In this document: piece after piece, positions 17,690-25,333 of the stretch | Layout of the letters: every line of letters begins with the position of its first letter | Position numbering within the stretch: the first letter of the stretch is position 1 | Source of the DNA: Myxococcota bacterium | Lineage (GTDB): Bacteria; Myxococcota; B64-G9 | Reading direction: 5' to 3' | NCBI GenBank assembly: GCA_022710975.1 | Contig: JAKLGA010000003.1 | Span: 124,001 to 188,000 of the forward strand | Length of the DNA: 64,000 nt | The notes under the pieces: generated by a model | The model's database searches: none | Told to the model about the DNA's origin: nothing | Seen by the model: only the letters and a program-made list of their open reading frames with translations | Program-made: the position numbers and the translations under genes

Positions 17690-19188
17690 GGGATCTCCTC
17701 CCCCAGGACGAGCAGGGCGAACACGTGCCCGTCCAGCTCGGCCACGCGCGCCTCGCACTCCAGGGCCGGCTCCGCGATGCGCAGCGCCACGCGCTCCGCC
17801 CCGAGGGCCGTGACGCGCACCCGCGCGAGCGCGCCGCCCAGGCCGAAACCGCAGGCCTTGGCCGCGGCCTCCTTGGCGCACCAGGCGCGGGTGGCCGCCG
17901 GCAGCTCCCCGAGCGGGCTCGCCGCCACCAGGGCGGCCTCGGCCTCGTCCAGGTACATGCGCCGGGTGGACAGCACCCGCGGGGCCATGCGCTCCACGTC
18001 CACGCCCAGCCGCCGCCCGTCCGCCGCGGCCACGGCGAAGCGGTCGTCGTGCGCCGCCGAGACCGGGCCGGCGAAGCCCGGGGCCGCGGGCAGCACCCCG
18101 TCGGGCGCGCTGGTCTCCAGGGCCGCGGGCGGGGAGGCGCGATCGCCGGTGAGCCGCCGCCCGAGCAGCTTCAGCGCCAGGCGCGCGCCCAGGAACGAGC
18201 GCCGGCGCCGGAGGCCCTGGCCCTCGAGGCGGGTCCGCTCGACCAGGGTGAGCGCACGGGTCACGGCCGGGCAGACCGCGTCCAGCTCGAGCACGACCAG
18301 CTCGCGGCAGCCCGCGCGGAGCGCGGCCAGCGGCTCGCCCGCCCGGACCTGCACCCAGCCGGCCGCCTGCATCCGCCCCCGGGACACGTCCTGCATGCCG
18401 AGGCCCAGGCAGGCCTCGCGCGGCGCGCCGCCGTCGTCGAAGAGCCACAGGTCGAACAGCAGCTTCTCGCCCTCCCGGCCGGTCGGGAACACCCGGCAGG
18501 ACACCTGCTCGCCCGGCCGGATCGGCTCGAGCACGCGGCGCTCGGCGTAGCCCGTGGGGAACGCGAGGGTCGCCGCGTAGCGCTGGCCCCAGGCGCAGGC
18601 CAGGTGGAAGGCCGCGTCCAGCGGGAAGGGCGAGCCGAGGGGCCCGGGCGGCGCAGGGTGGTCCGCGGCCACGAGCCGCCCGAGCGCGCCCGCCTCGCTC
18701 AGCCACACCGTGCCCTGCGCGTTGTGGAAGCTCGGCCCGAAGGGGACGAGGTCCGCGTACAGCCTCTCGGCCGGGAAGGAGCAGCCGGGCCCCGGCAGGC
18801 AGGCCAGCTCGTCGAGGGGCGGGATCGCCACCGGCGAGGTCCCGCCCCCCGGCGCGAAGGTCACCTCCACGTGGGTGCGCGCCCGGGCGAGGCCGGCCCG
18901 GCCCGCGGCCTGGCGGGTGACCAGGCGGGCCACCAGCGCGCCGCCCTCCAGCCGCTCGAGCTGCACCTCGGCCTCCACGGGAGAGCGGTCCGCGGGCGTC
19001 TCCAGGAAGCGCAGGAAGCGGGCCGCGCGCGAGGCGCCGACGTCCAGCCCGGGCTCCGCCTCGGCCGCCACCCGGGCCAGCAGCTGCAGCGCCTCCACGG
19101 CCGGCAGCACGGAGCGGCCCTCGGCGCGGTGGTCGGCCAGGTAGGCCGGGTTCTGGATGCGGACCGGGATGGCGCGCGCCGGGCTCAC
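17674..19188 (-). CDS. Fused polyketide-type dehydratase (PS-DH) and 4'-phosphopantetheinyl transferase
   Basis: 504 residues from a GTG (19186-19188) overlapping the thioesterase stop as GTGA. The N-terminal ~270 residues form a double-hotdog dehydratase with both catalytic motifs: HRAEGRSVLP (HX3GX4P, H20) and DAAFH (DX3H, D191 and H195). After a linker, residues ~360-504 are a Sfp/AcpS-type transferase with GVDVE (D397, E399) and WCAKEAAAKACGFG (K/E motif 438-444). One protein would thus both dehydrate beta-hydroxyacyl-ACP and install the phosphopantetheine arm on the ACP. Both halves look intact. The next gene starts inside its 3' end. Confidence 0.88.
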   Translation of the reverse strand: MSPARAIPVRIQNPAYLADHRAEGRSVLPAVEALQLLARVAAEAEPGLDVGASRAARFLRFLETPADRSPVEAEVQLERLEGGALVARLVTRQAAGRAGLARARTHVEVTFAPGGGTSPVAIPPLDELACLPGPGCSFPAERLYADLVPFGPSFHNAQGTVWLSEAGALGRLVAADHPAPPGPLGSPFPLDAAFHLACAWGQRYAATLAFPTGYAERRVLEPIRPGEQVSCRVFPTGREGEKLLFDLWLFDDGGAPREACLGLGMQDVSRGRMQAAGWVQVRAGEPLAALRAGCRELVVLELDAVCPAVTRALTLVERTRLEGQGLRRRRSFLGARLALKLLGRRLTGDRASPPAALETSAPDGVLPAAPGFAGPVSAAHDDRFAVAAADGRRLGVDVERMAPRVLSTRRMYLDEAEAALVAASPLGELPAATRAWCAKEAAAKACGFGLGGALARVRVTALGAERVALRIAEPALECEARVAELDGHVFALLVLGEEIPWPAT

Positions 19189-19664
19189 TTGGGGAAGTTC
19201 TGCCAGGTGGCCACGGTGATCGGATCCACGGCCACCACCTGGCCCCTGGGGTTCAGGGCGCAGTGGCGGGTGTGGCCCCGGCATACCAGGCAGCCCGACT
19301 CGGCGTGGGTGATCACGTAGTCGAACCGGATGCGCACCCGGTCGATGTCGCCGGTGCGCGTGTGGACGAGGAAGGGATCGTCGTAGCGCAGCGGCTGGAA
19401 GTACTGCACGCCCAGATCGAAGATCGGGTAGACGAAGCCCGAGGCCTCCACCTGGGCGTAGGGGAAGCCCACGTCGCGCATCAGGTTGGCCCGGCCGTAC
19501 TCGAAGTAGCGCAGGTAGTTGGCGTGGTAGACGATGTTCGAGCGGTCCGTGTCGGCGTACAGCACCCGGCTGGCCGCGCGGTTGTACACCAGCCCCGAGA
19601 CGCGATCGCGCACGAAGCGCGGGTCCCCCTCCAGCGGCGCGGGCTCGAACTTGGGCTGGCGCAT
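19185..19664 (-). CDS. 4HBT-type acyl thioesterase
   Basis: 159 residues with a single hotdog fold. The family signature is clear at residues ~33-58: RVLYADTDRSNIVYHANYLRYFEYGR, with the Asp expected for 4-hydroxybenzoyl-CoA-type thioesterases (DTD). An ACP- or CoA-thioester hydrolase releasing the finished chain is the natural role here. The start codon ATG is at 19662-19664, 20 bases after the ketosynthase stop; its own stop overlaps the GTG of the dehydratase-PPTase gene. Confidence 0.85.
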   Translation of the reverse strand: MRQPKFEPAPLEGDPRFVRDRVSGLVYNRAASRVLYADTDRSNIVYHANYLRYFEYGRANLMRDVGFPYAQVEASGFVYPIFDLGVQYFQPLRYDDPFLVHTRTGDIDRVRIRFDYVITHAESGCLVCRGHTRHCALNPRGQVVAVDPITVATWQNFPK

Positions 19665-19683
19665 CCCGTCGCTCCCCGCGGGC

Positions 19684-20949
19684 TCAGGTCGCCCGGAACA
19701 GCACGCAGCAGTTCGTGCCGCCGAAGCCGAAGGAGTTGGACAGCGCGATCTCCACCCGCGCCCGGCGGGCCTGGTTGGGCACCACGTCGAGATCGCCGAG
19801 CTCCGGATCCGGGAGGTAGTTGATGGTCGGCAGCAGCACGCCCCGCCGCATGCCCTCGATGGTCAGCGCGGCCTCGATGGCCGCCGAGGCGCCCAGCGTA
19901 TGGCCGAGCTGCGACTTGTTGGAGGACACCGGGATGCGCCCGAGCGCCGGGCCGAACACCTCGCGCAGGCAGGCCACCTCGCAGGCGTCCCCGCGCGGGG
20001 TCGAGGTGCCGTGGGCGTTGACGTACTGCACGTCGCCGGGCTGCAGGCCCGCGTCCGCCAGCGCCTCGCGCATGGCGCGCTGGATGGTGGGCGGGTTCGG
20101 CTTGGTGAAGTGGTTGGCGTCGGAGGTCCAGCCGACGCCCAGCACCTCGGCCCGGGCCTCGAGCCCGTGGGCCCGCACGCACTCCTCGGCCGCCAGCACC
20201 AGCGCGCCCGCGCCCTCGCTCAGCACGAAGCCCTTGCGGTCGCGCGAGAAGGGCCGCGAGGCCTGCGCGGGATCGTCGCAGGCCCGGTCGCCGGGCTTGA
20301 CCTTGATGGTGGCGCCCATGTTGTCGAAGCCGTGGATGATCTCGGGCAGGATGGCGGCGTCGGCCCCGCCCACCAGGGCGAAGTCCAGGTCGCCGTCGCG
20401 GATCAGCCGCGCGGCCAGCCCGATGGCGTGGTTGCCGGAGGCGCAGGCGCCCTGGGGCGAGAAGCTCACCCCGGTGAAGCCGAGCAGCATGCCCGCCTTG
20501 CCGCCCGGCAGGTTGCCGCACAGGTTGGGCAGCAGGTAGGGGCTGACCTTGAGCGGCCCGTGCTCGGCCAGGCTGTGGACCGCGGCGCGGTAGGCGTCGT
20601 GCCCGTTGAGCGCCGAGCCCATCAGGCAGGCCGTGCGCGGGGCGACCGCGGGCGTCATCTCGAGCCGCGCGTCCCGCAGCGCCTCCTGGCACACGGCCAT
20701 GGTCATCAGCACCACGGCGGCGTTCCAGTTGTAGGCCTCCTTCTCCGTGGCGAAGTCGAGCTGGCCGAGATCCCAGTCGGGGATCTCCCCCACCACGTCG
20801 CAGGCGGAGTCGACCCGGCAGCGGGTCACCCGGCGGAAGCCGGCCTGGCCGGCCAGGGACCGCTCGAAGGTCGTCGCGAAGCGCATCCCCAGCGGGGTGG
20901 CCGCCCCGTAGCCGATCACGAACACCCGCCGGTTGCTGGGAGCCCGCAT
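19684..20949 (-). CDS. Beta-ketoacyl-ACP synthase (KAS II-like), first of a pair
   Basis: 421 residues with a thiolase-fold ketosynthase pattern. The catalytic triad is complete: C169 in QGACASGNHA, H313 in NAHGTSTPRGD and H350 in NKSQLGHTLGAS, with K345. The C-terminus has the usual NSFGFGGTN loop. It therefore should be an active condensing enzyme, not a chain-length factor. It lies nine bases after the second ketosynthase gene. The region around the active Cys (PQGACASGNHA) differs from typical FabF (TACA), suggesting an unusual acyl pocket. GAGGTG precedes the ATG. Confidence 0.92.
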   Translation of the reverse strand: MRAPSNRRVFVIGYGAATPLGMRFATTFERSLAGQAGFRRVTRCRVDSACDVVGEIPDWDLGQLDFATEKEAYNWNAAVVLMTMAVCQEALRDARLEMTPAVAPRTACLMGSALNGHDAYRAAVHSLAEHGPLKVSPYLLPNLCGNLPGGKAGMLLGFTGVSFSPQGACASGNHAIGLAARLIRDGDLDFALVGGADAAILPEIIHGFDNMGATIKVKPGDRACDDPAQASRPFSRDRKGFVLSEGAGALVLAAEECVRAHGLEARAEVLGVGWTSDANHFTKPNPPTIQRAMREALADAGLQPGDVQYVNAHGTSTPRGDACEVACLREVFGPALGRIPVSSNKSQLGHTLGASAAIEAALTIEGMRRGVLLPTINYLPDPELGDLDVVPNQARRARVEIALSNSFGFGGTNCCVLFRAT

Positions 20950-20958
20950 CCCGTCACC

Positions 20959-22209
20959 TCACTCGAGCCGCCCGAGCACCAGGCAGGCGTTGCAGCCACC
21001 GAAACCGAAGGCGTTCTTCAGCACGTGCCGCTGCGGGTGGGGGCGGGCCTGCTCCACCAGGCTCACCAGCCCCAGCTCGGGGTCGGGCGTGTGGTTGAGG
21101 GTCGGCGGCAGCTCGCCGCGCAGCAGGCCCTCCACGGCCAGCACCGTCTCGATGGCCGAGGCGGCGCCCATGGCGTGGCCGAGCAGCGACTTGTTGGCGG
21201 TCACCGGCGGGGGCCGGGCGCCGAACACGGCGCGCAGGGCCTCGGCCTCGACCGCGTCGCCGGCCTTGGTCGAGGTGGCGTGGGCGTTGACTGCGTCGAT
21301 GTCCCCGGGCGCCAGCCCGGCGCTCTCGATGGCCAGCCGCATGGCCCGCTCCACGGTGGGCAGGTGCGGGGCCACGAAGTGGTGGGCGTCGGAGGTCTGC
21401 CCGTAGCCCGCGAGCTCCACGCGGGGGTGCAGCCCGTGCGCCCGGGCGAAGTCCGCGCTCGCGAGCACCAGCGCCGCGGCGCCCTCGGACACCACGAAGC
21501 CCCGCCGATCCACGGAGAAGGGCCGGCTGACCCGGGCCGGGTCCTCGCTGGCGCCGCCGGCCGGCCGCTTGGCCGCGCCGTTCATGGTGGCGAAGCCGGC
21601 CACGATGGGCTCCACCAGGCAGAAGTCGACCGCCCCGCACACGGCCACGTCCGCCTGGCCCGAGGCGATCAGCATGGCGCCCACGATGAGCGAGCTGCAG
21701 CCCGTGGCGCAGGCGGAGACGGTGGACACGATCGGCCCGGTGGCGCCGGTCAGCATGCTGACCTTGCCGCCCACCATGTTGATGCAGGAGTTCGGGTTGA
21801 CGAACGGGTGGGGCAGCTTGCGCTCGGCGATCATGCGCCGATCCGCGGCCAGCACCGCGTCCAGCCCGCCCACGGCCGAGGAGAACGTGGTGGCCACCCG
21901 CGGCGCGAGGGACGGGGTGATCTCCAGCCCGGCCCGCGCCAGCGCCCGGTGCACCACCAGCAGCGCGTGCGGGAAGATGGGCGAGGTCCAGTGGGCCATG
22001 GCCCGGGGCCTGAGGAACTCGTACGGCCCGGCGTCGAGCTCCGGGACCTGGCCCGCCACGTCGACCGGGAAGGCCTCGTCCAGGGGGAAGCGCGTCAGCC
22101 GCCCCACCCCGCTCTGGCCGGCCAGCGCCCGCCGCCACTGGTCCTCGAGCTCGGTCCCCAGCGGAGACACGAGGTCATGACCCAGCAGGACTGGCTTGGC
22201 CTGCGCCAT
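20959..22209 (-). CDS. Beta-ketoacyl-ACP synthase (KAS II-like), second of a pair
   Basis: 416 residues. The triad is C167 (VSACATGCSS), H310 (NAHATSTKAGD) and H345 (NKSLLGHAMGAA), with K340, so it is catalytically complete. The closing loop NAFGFGGCN is present. It is clearly a paralog of the neighbouring ketosynthase but with a FabF-like active-site context. Two active ketosynthases without a Cys-less partner differ from classical type II PKS (KS plus chain-length factor). It follows the first radical SAM gene by nine bases. Confidence 0.92.
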   Translation of the reverse strand: MAQAKPVLLGHDLVSPLGTELEDQWRRALAGQSGVGRLTRFPLDEAFPVDVAGQVPELDAGPYEFLRPRAMAHWTSPIFPHALLVVHRALARAGLEITPSLAPRVATTFSSAVGGLDAVLAADRRMIAERKLPHPFVNPNSCINMVGGKVSMLTGATGPIVSTVSACATGCSSLIVGAMLIASGQADVAVCGAVDFCLVEPIVAGFATMNGAAKRPAGGASEDPARVSRPFSVDRRGFVVSEGAAALVLASADFARAHGLHPRVELAGYGQTSDAHHFVAPHLPTVERAMRLAIESAGLAPGDIDAVNAHATSTKAGDAVEAEALRAVFGARPPPVTANKSLLGHAMGAASAIETVLAVEGLLRGELPPTLNHTPDPELGLVSLVEQARPHPQRHVLKNAFGFGGCNACLVLGRLE

Positions 22210-22218
22210 GGGATGCGC

Positions 22219-23217
22219 TCACCAGGGCAGGAAACGGTACAGCTTGGCGAACATCTCGTAGACCGTGATCCAGTTCTGCAGGTCCTGGGTCGAGCGCAGG
22301 TGCTCGCGCTTGTTGACCATCACCCAGCTCATGTGCGCCGCGCCGTCCATGCAGGTGGTGCAGTCGCGCGTGGCGGAGGTGCAGCAGCGGTGCATGGTCT
22401 TCAGATCCGCGGCCCAGCGGATGAAGCGGATGAGCCGCCGGGGCTGGGGCGAGCGCGTGTCCATGGGCTCGGTGACCGAGGGGCACTCCTGCCAGCCGAA
22501 CCTGCGGCCCATCATGATCCGGGTGGTGAGCACCTCGTGGTAGTAGCGGCTGGAGATGACGCTGCGGGGGTAACGCTCCAGCGCAGCGTCCATCTCGTCG
22601 CGCACCTGGGCGAGCTGCGCCTCGGTCCAGCTGAAGCCGTCCACGCCCTCGTCGTTGGACAGCAGCTGCATGTGGACCTTCAGGCCCACGTCGTCGATGC
22701 GCTTCACCACCTCCCCGAGCCGGCCGAGCTGGCGCGGGGTGATGGTGTAGAGGTAGTAGGTGTACGGGTCGCCGGCGTAGTTCTTGCTGGAGACGGCGAA
22801 GGTGTCCCGGCCGCGCAGCTTCTTCTCCGTCTCCGGGTCACCCCACAGGGAGATGCCCACCATCATGTCCGGGAAGCGATCGCGGGGCACCTTGATCTGC
22901 CCGTTCGTGGCGCAGTAGGTCGGCAGGCGCTTGTAGAACGCCTCGATGCGGTCCATGTACAGGGTGGGCTCGCCGCCGATCAGGATGGCCAGGTTGACCC
23001 CGCGCTCCCGCTCGCGCTCGATGAACTCGACCCAGCGGGCGGGATCCTTCTCCTCCCGGGCCGCCTTGTGCTCGTCGGAGGAGAAGAAGAAGCAGCCCTT
23101 GCAGCGCAGGTTGCAGCGGTCGGTGACGTCGTAGATGGAGCTGCGGATGTTGAGGCGCGAGATGCGCTTGTAGCGCTCGTACCATTCGTCATCCAGCAAC
23201 GAACGGACCGTGTTCAT
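22219..23217 (-). CDS. Radical SAM protein with C-terminal second Cys cluster (paralog 1)
   Basis: 332 residues. The cluster motif CX3CX2C is C35-C39-C42 (DRCNLRCKGCFFF), GGEP follows at 81-84 and ISLWGD at 122-127. A second Cys group near the C-terminus (C245, then C278, C279, C286 and C289; pattern CC-x6-C-x2-C) suggests an auxiliary Fe-S site as in SPASM or Twitch proteins. It matches the next protein along its whole length. The substrate may be an ACP-bound acyl chain given the cluster, but that is inference. It lies nine bases before the ketosynthase gene. Confidence 0.9.
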   Translation of the reverse strand: MNTVRSLLDDEWYERYKRISRLNIRSSIYDVTDRCNLRCKGCFFFSSDEHKAAREEKDPARWVEFIERERERGVNLAILIGGEPTLYMDRIEAFYKRLPTYCATNGQIKVPRDRFPDMMVGISLWGDPETEKKLRGRDTFAVSSKNYAGDPYTYYLYTITPRQLGRLGEVVKRIDDVGLKVHMQLLSNDEGVDGFSWTEAQLAQVRDEMDAALERYPRSVISSRYYHEVLTTRIMMGRRFGWQECPSVTEPMDTRSPQPRRLIRFIRWAADLKTMHRCCTSATRDCTTCMDGAAHMSWVMVNKREHLRSTQDLQNWITVYEMFAKLYRFLPW

Positions 23218-23248
23218 CGGATCGCCTCTCCTCGGCGGGCATCGCGCC

Positions 23249-24433
23249 TCAGCTCGGGCGGACGCTCTCTCCCGGGGGCGCCACCAGGTGCCGGCACAGG
23301 TTCTGGCCCTTGTCGTAGCCGGTGACCCAGACCGCCAGGTAGGTGTCCACGTAGTCCAGCCAGGCGCGGAAGGTGTCGGGATCGGTCGCGTGCCGGTGCA
23401 GCCGGGCGGTGACCACCGCCGAGCCGGAGGCGTAGTGCCGGCAGTCGGCGCAGTCGGTGTCCGGCACGCAGCAGGCCGCGCTGCGGTCCCAGTTCAGATC
23501 GGTGCGGTACTGGCGGAAGGAGCGTCCCAGGCCGATGTCCGTGGACGGGTTCATGCGCGGGTAGGAGCAGCCGAACAGGTCGTGCAGCCCCTTCGCGTGC
23601 GTGTGCGCCACGGCGCTGTAGGTGGAGAACAGCACGGCCCCGGGGTGGGCGTCGAGCAGCTCCAGCATCATCCGGCGCGTGGCCAGCAGGCTGTCCGGGG
23701 TGTGGGTCAGCCCGCCCTGGTGCCCGACGGGCGCCGAGAACATGTTGAAGGTGACCTTGCAGCCGGCGGCCGCCAGGCGCGCGACCACCCCGCGCGCCTC
23801 CTCGACGTTCTGGCGGGTGAAGGTGTACACGAACACCGCGCGCGTGTCCCCGGCGTAGTTGTCCATCTGGCGAGACAGCAGCGCCCGGGCCCGGCGCACC
23901 CGCGCGCTGGTCTGGTCGTCGCCCCACACCGAGATGTGCAGCTTGTAGCCCACCGAGGCGGGGATCCGGCGAACGCCGTTGGTGGCGATGCAGCCCAGCG
24001 GCTGCTCCTGGTGGCACACCTCGAGCAGCTCCGGCACCAGGGCCGGCTCGGCCCCGGCCAGCACCACGAAGGTGATGCCCCGCGCCCGCTCGGCCCGCAT
24101 CAGCGCCCGCCAGGCCTCGGGCGAGCCGTTCTCGTGGGCGTGCTGCTTCTCGCCCTCGAAGTAGTAGCAGCCCTCGCAGCGGATGTTGCAGCGGTTGGAC
24201 ATGTCGTAGGTGGACTCGCGCAGGAAGAAGAACTTGCGCACCCGCTCCCAGCGGGCGGCCACCTGGGGATCCTGGAGCAGCTCGGTGAACTTCCACCTGC
24301 GGGCCGGCCGGACCGGCTGGACCGGCTGGACGAGCTGCAGCGGACGCACGGGCGCGGCCTCGCGCGCGGGCGCGGGCTGCGCCAGCGGGACGAACTCGGG
24401 CACGTGCCTGCTCGTCTGACCCAGCTTGGACAT
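23249..24433 (-). CDS. Radical SAM protein with C-terminal second Cys cluster (paralog 2)
   Basis: 394 residues from ATG 24431-24433 with GGAGG five bases upstream. A Pro/Val/Gln-rich N-terminal tail (~1-45) precedes the core. The [4Fe-4S] motif is C82-C86-C89 (NRCNIRCEGCYYF). The SAM-binding GGEP is altered to GAEP (127-130); ISVWGD and NYAGD match paralog 1. The C-terminal cluster is C289, then C321, C322, C328 and C331 (CC-x5-C-x2-C). It follows the ACP gene by 22 bases. The altered GGEP may be tolerated or may signal a specialised role. Confidence 0.9.
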   Translation of the reverse strand: MSKLGQTSRHVPEFVPLAQPAPAREAAPVRPLQLVQPVQPVRPARRWKFTELLQDPQVAARWERVRKFFFLRESTYDMSNRCNIRCEGCYYFEGEKQHAHENGSPEAWRALMRAERARGITFVVLAGAEPALVPELLEVCHQEQPLGCIATNGVRRIPASVGYKLHISVWGDDQTSARVRRARALLSRQMDNYAGDTRAVFVYTFTRQNVEEARGVVARLAAAGCKVTFNMFSAPVGHQGGLTHTPDSLLATRRMMLELLDAHPGAVLFSTYSAVAHTHAKGLHDLFGCSYPRMNPSTDIGLGRSFRQYRTDLNWDRSAACCVPDTDCADCRHYASGSAVVTARLHRHATDPDTFRAWLDYVDTYLAVWVTGYDKGQNLCRHLVAPPGESVRPS

Positions 24434-24455
24434 GCTGCCTCCAACCCGCCGCGCT

Positions 24456-24716
24456 TCAGCCCGCCATGCGAGCGTGCACGTACTCCGCGATGAGCCGGAG
24501 GTTCTTGAGCTTCGGGTAGTCGTCCTCGTCGATGGTGATGCCGTACTCGTCCTGGAGCACCAGCACCACGGCCGTCAGGTCCATCGAGTCGATGCCCAGC
24601 TCGTCGACCAGATCCAGGCCGCGATCGAAGGAATCGGCGGTGACGTCCTCCAGCTTGAGCTCGGAGATGATGATCTCTGCCACGCGCTGCTCGACTGCCT
24701 TGATGTCCGGTTTCAC
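24456..24716 (-). CDS. Acyl carrier protein of the ketosynthase cluster
   Basis: 86 residues, acidic and helical, with the phosphopantetheine site Ser at S44 in ELGIDSMDLTAVV. Helix I (IKAVEQRVAEIIISEL) and the loop with D-rich residues fit an AcpP-like four-helix bundle. It leads the gene run that continues with the two radical SAM genes and the ketosynthases, so the pathway intermediates are probably tethered to it. The PPTase domain encoded at 17674-19188 likely modifies it. A GGAGGG ribosome site precedes the ATG. Confidence 0.92.
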   Translation of the reverse strand: MKPDIKAVEQRVAEIIISELKLEDVTADSFDRGLDLVDELGIDSMDLTAVVLVLQDEYGITIDEDDYPKLKNLRLIAEYVHARMAG

Positions 24717-24820
24717 GCCCTCTCCCTCCGGCCTGGCCGGCTCACCGACGGGTCATGCGCTCCGCTCGAGGGGTCGTTCAAGCCCGTCTCGCCTGACGAA
24801 TCACCTCGCAGAGCTTGATG

Positions 24821-24849
24821 CTGCTAACATCCCGAACGGCTGAAGTCAA
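24821..24849 (-). promoter_or_regulatory. Possible promoter ahead of the ACP-led gene run
   Basis: On the minus strand TTGACT (24844-24849) is followed after 17 bases by TAGCAG (24821-24826). The -35 is good, the -10 matches poorly (three of six). The surrounding 184-base gap is less GC-rich than the genes, as expected of a promoter region, and separates the FabZ-like gene from the ACP gene. Confidence 0.35.
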
Positions 24850-24900
24850 GGACGCTCCAGAGAACAACGGATTCCAATTATCCCGATTCCATGGGCAGGG

Positions 24901-25275
24901 TCAAGCCCCAGAAACCATGACGAGCACACCTCTGCCCACATCTTCCTCTCCCTCCCGGAGCTGGAACTCGGCCCGGAGCGAACCTCCGTCCCGGGTGCAC
25001 GCGAGCCGGATCTCCAGCCTGGCCCCGGGGCGGAGCGCTTTCCTGAAGCGCACGCGCTTGAAGCGCTCCGCCGCCCACGCCGCCCTGGGCAGCTCCAGGC
25101 CGCGCAGCACGGCCTCCTCCACCAGGGCCAGCAACCCCAGGCCGGGGAAGATAGGATTTCCCGGGAAGTGCCCATCGAACCAGGGTGAATCCGGCCTGAG
25201 CACCACGTCCGCCTCGACCTGCCCGGGCCCGGGAGAAGCGCAGCCATCCAGGTGCAACCAGGCCTGAGCGTCCAA
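24901..25275 (-). CDS. FabZ/ApeI-like single-hotdog protein
   Basis: 124 residues. I chose the TTG at 25273-25275 because CGAGGTGA sits five bases upstream; a TTG at 25323 would add 16 residues but lacks a ribosome site. The dehydratase-type motif DGHFPGNPIFPG is present (His ~36), placing it with FabZ or the ApeI-type hotdogs of polyene clusters. In FabZ the catalytic Glu follows five residues after PG; here that position is Ala (PGLGLLALVEEA). It may be a non-classical dehydratase, a binding partner, or use another residue. It lies upstream of the ACP gene on the same strand. Confidence 0.78.
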   Translation of the reverse strand: MDAQAWLHLDGCASPGPGQVEADVVLRPDSPWFDGHFPGNPIFPGLGLLALVEEAVLRGLELPRAAWAAERFKRVRFRKALRPGARLEIRLACTRDGGSLRAEFQLREGEEDVGRGVLVMVSGA

Positions 25276-25333
25276 GGGTTCACCTCGCTCGTGCTTCGAC
25301 GGCGACCCGGCCAGCCTCTTCAAGGCGCCCCGG

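Noticed and set aside
19684-22209. Ketosynthase pair considered as classical KS plus chain-length factor
   Set aside because: Both retain the active Cys and both His, so neither is a chain-length factor by sequence.
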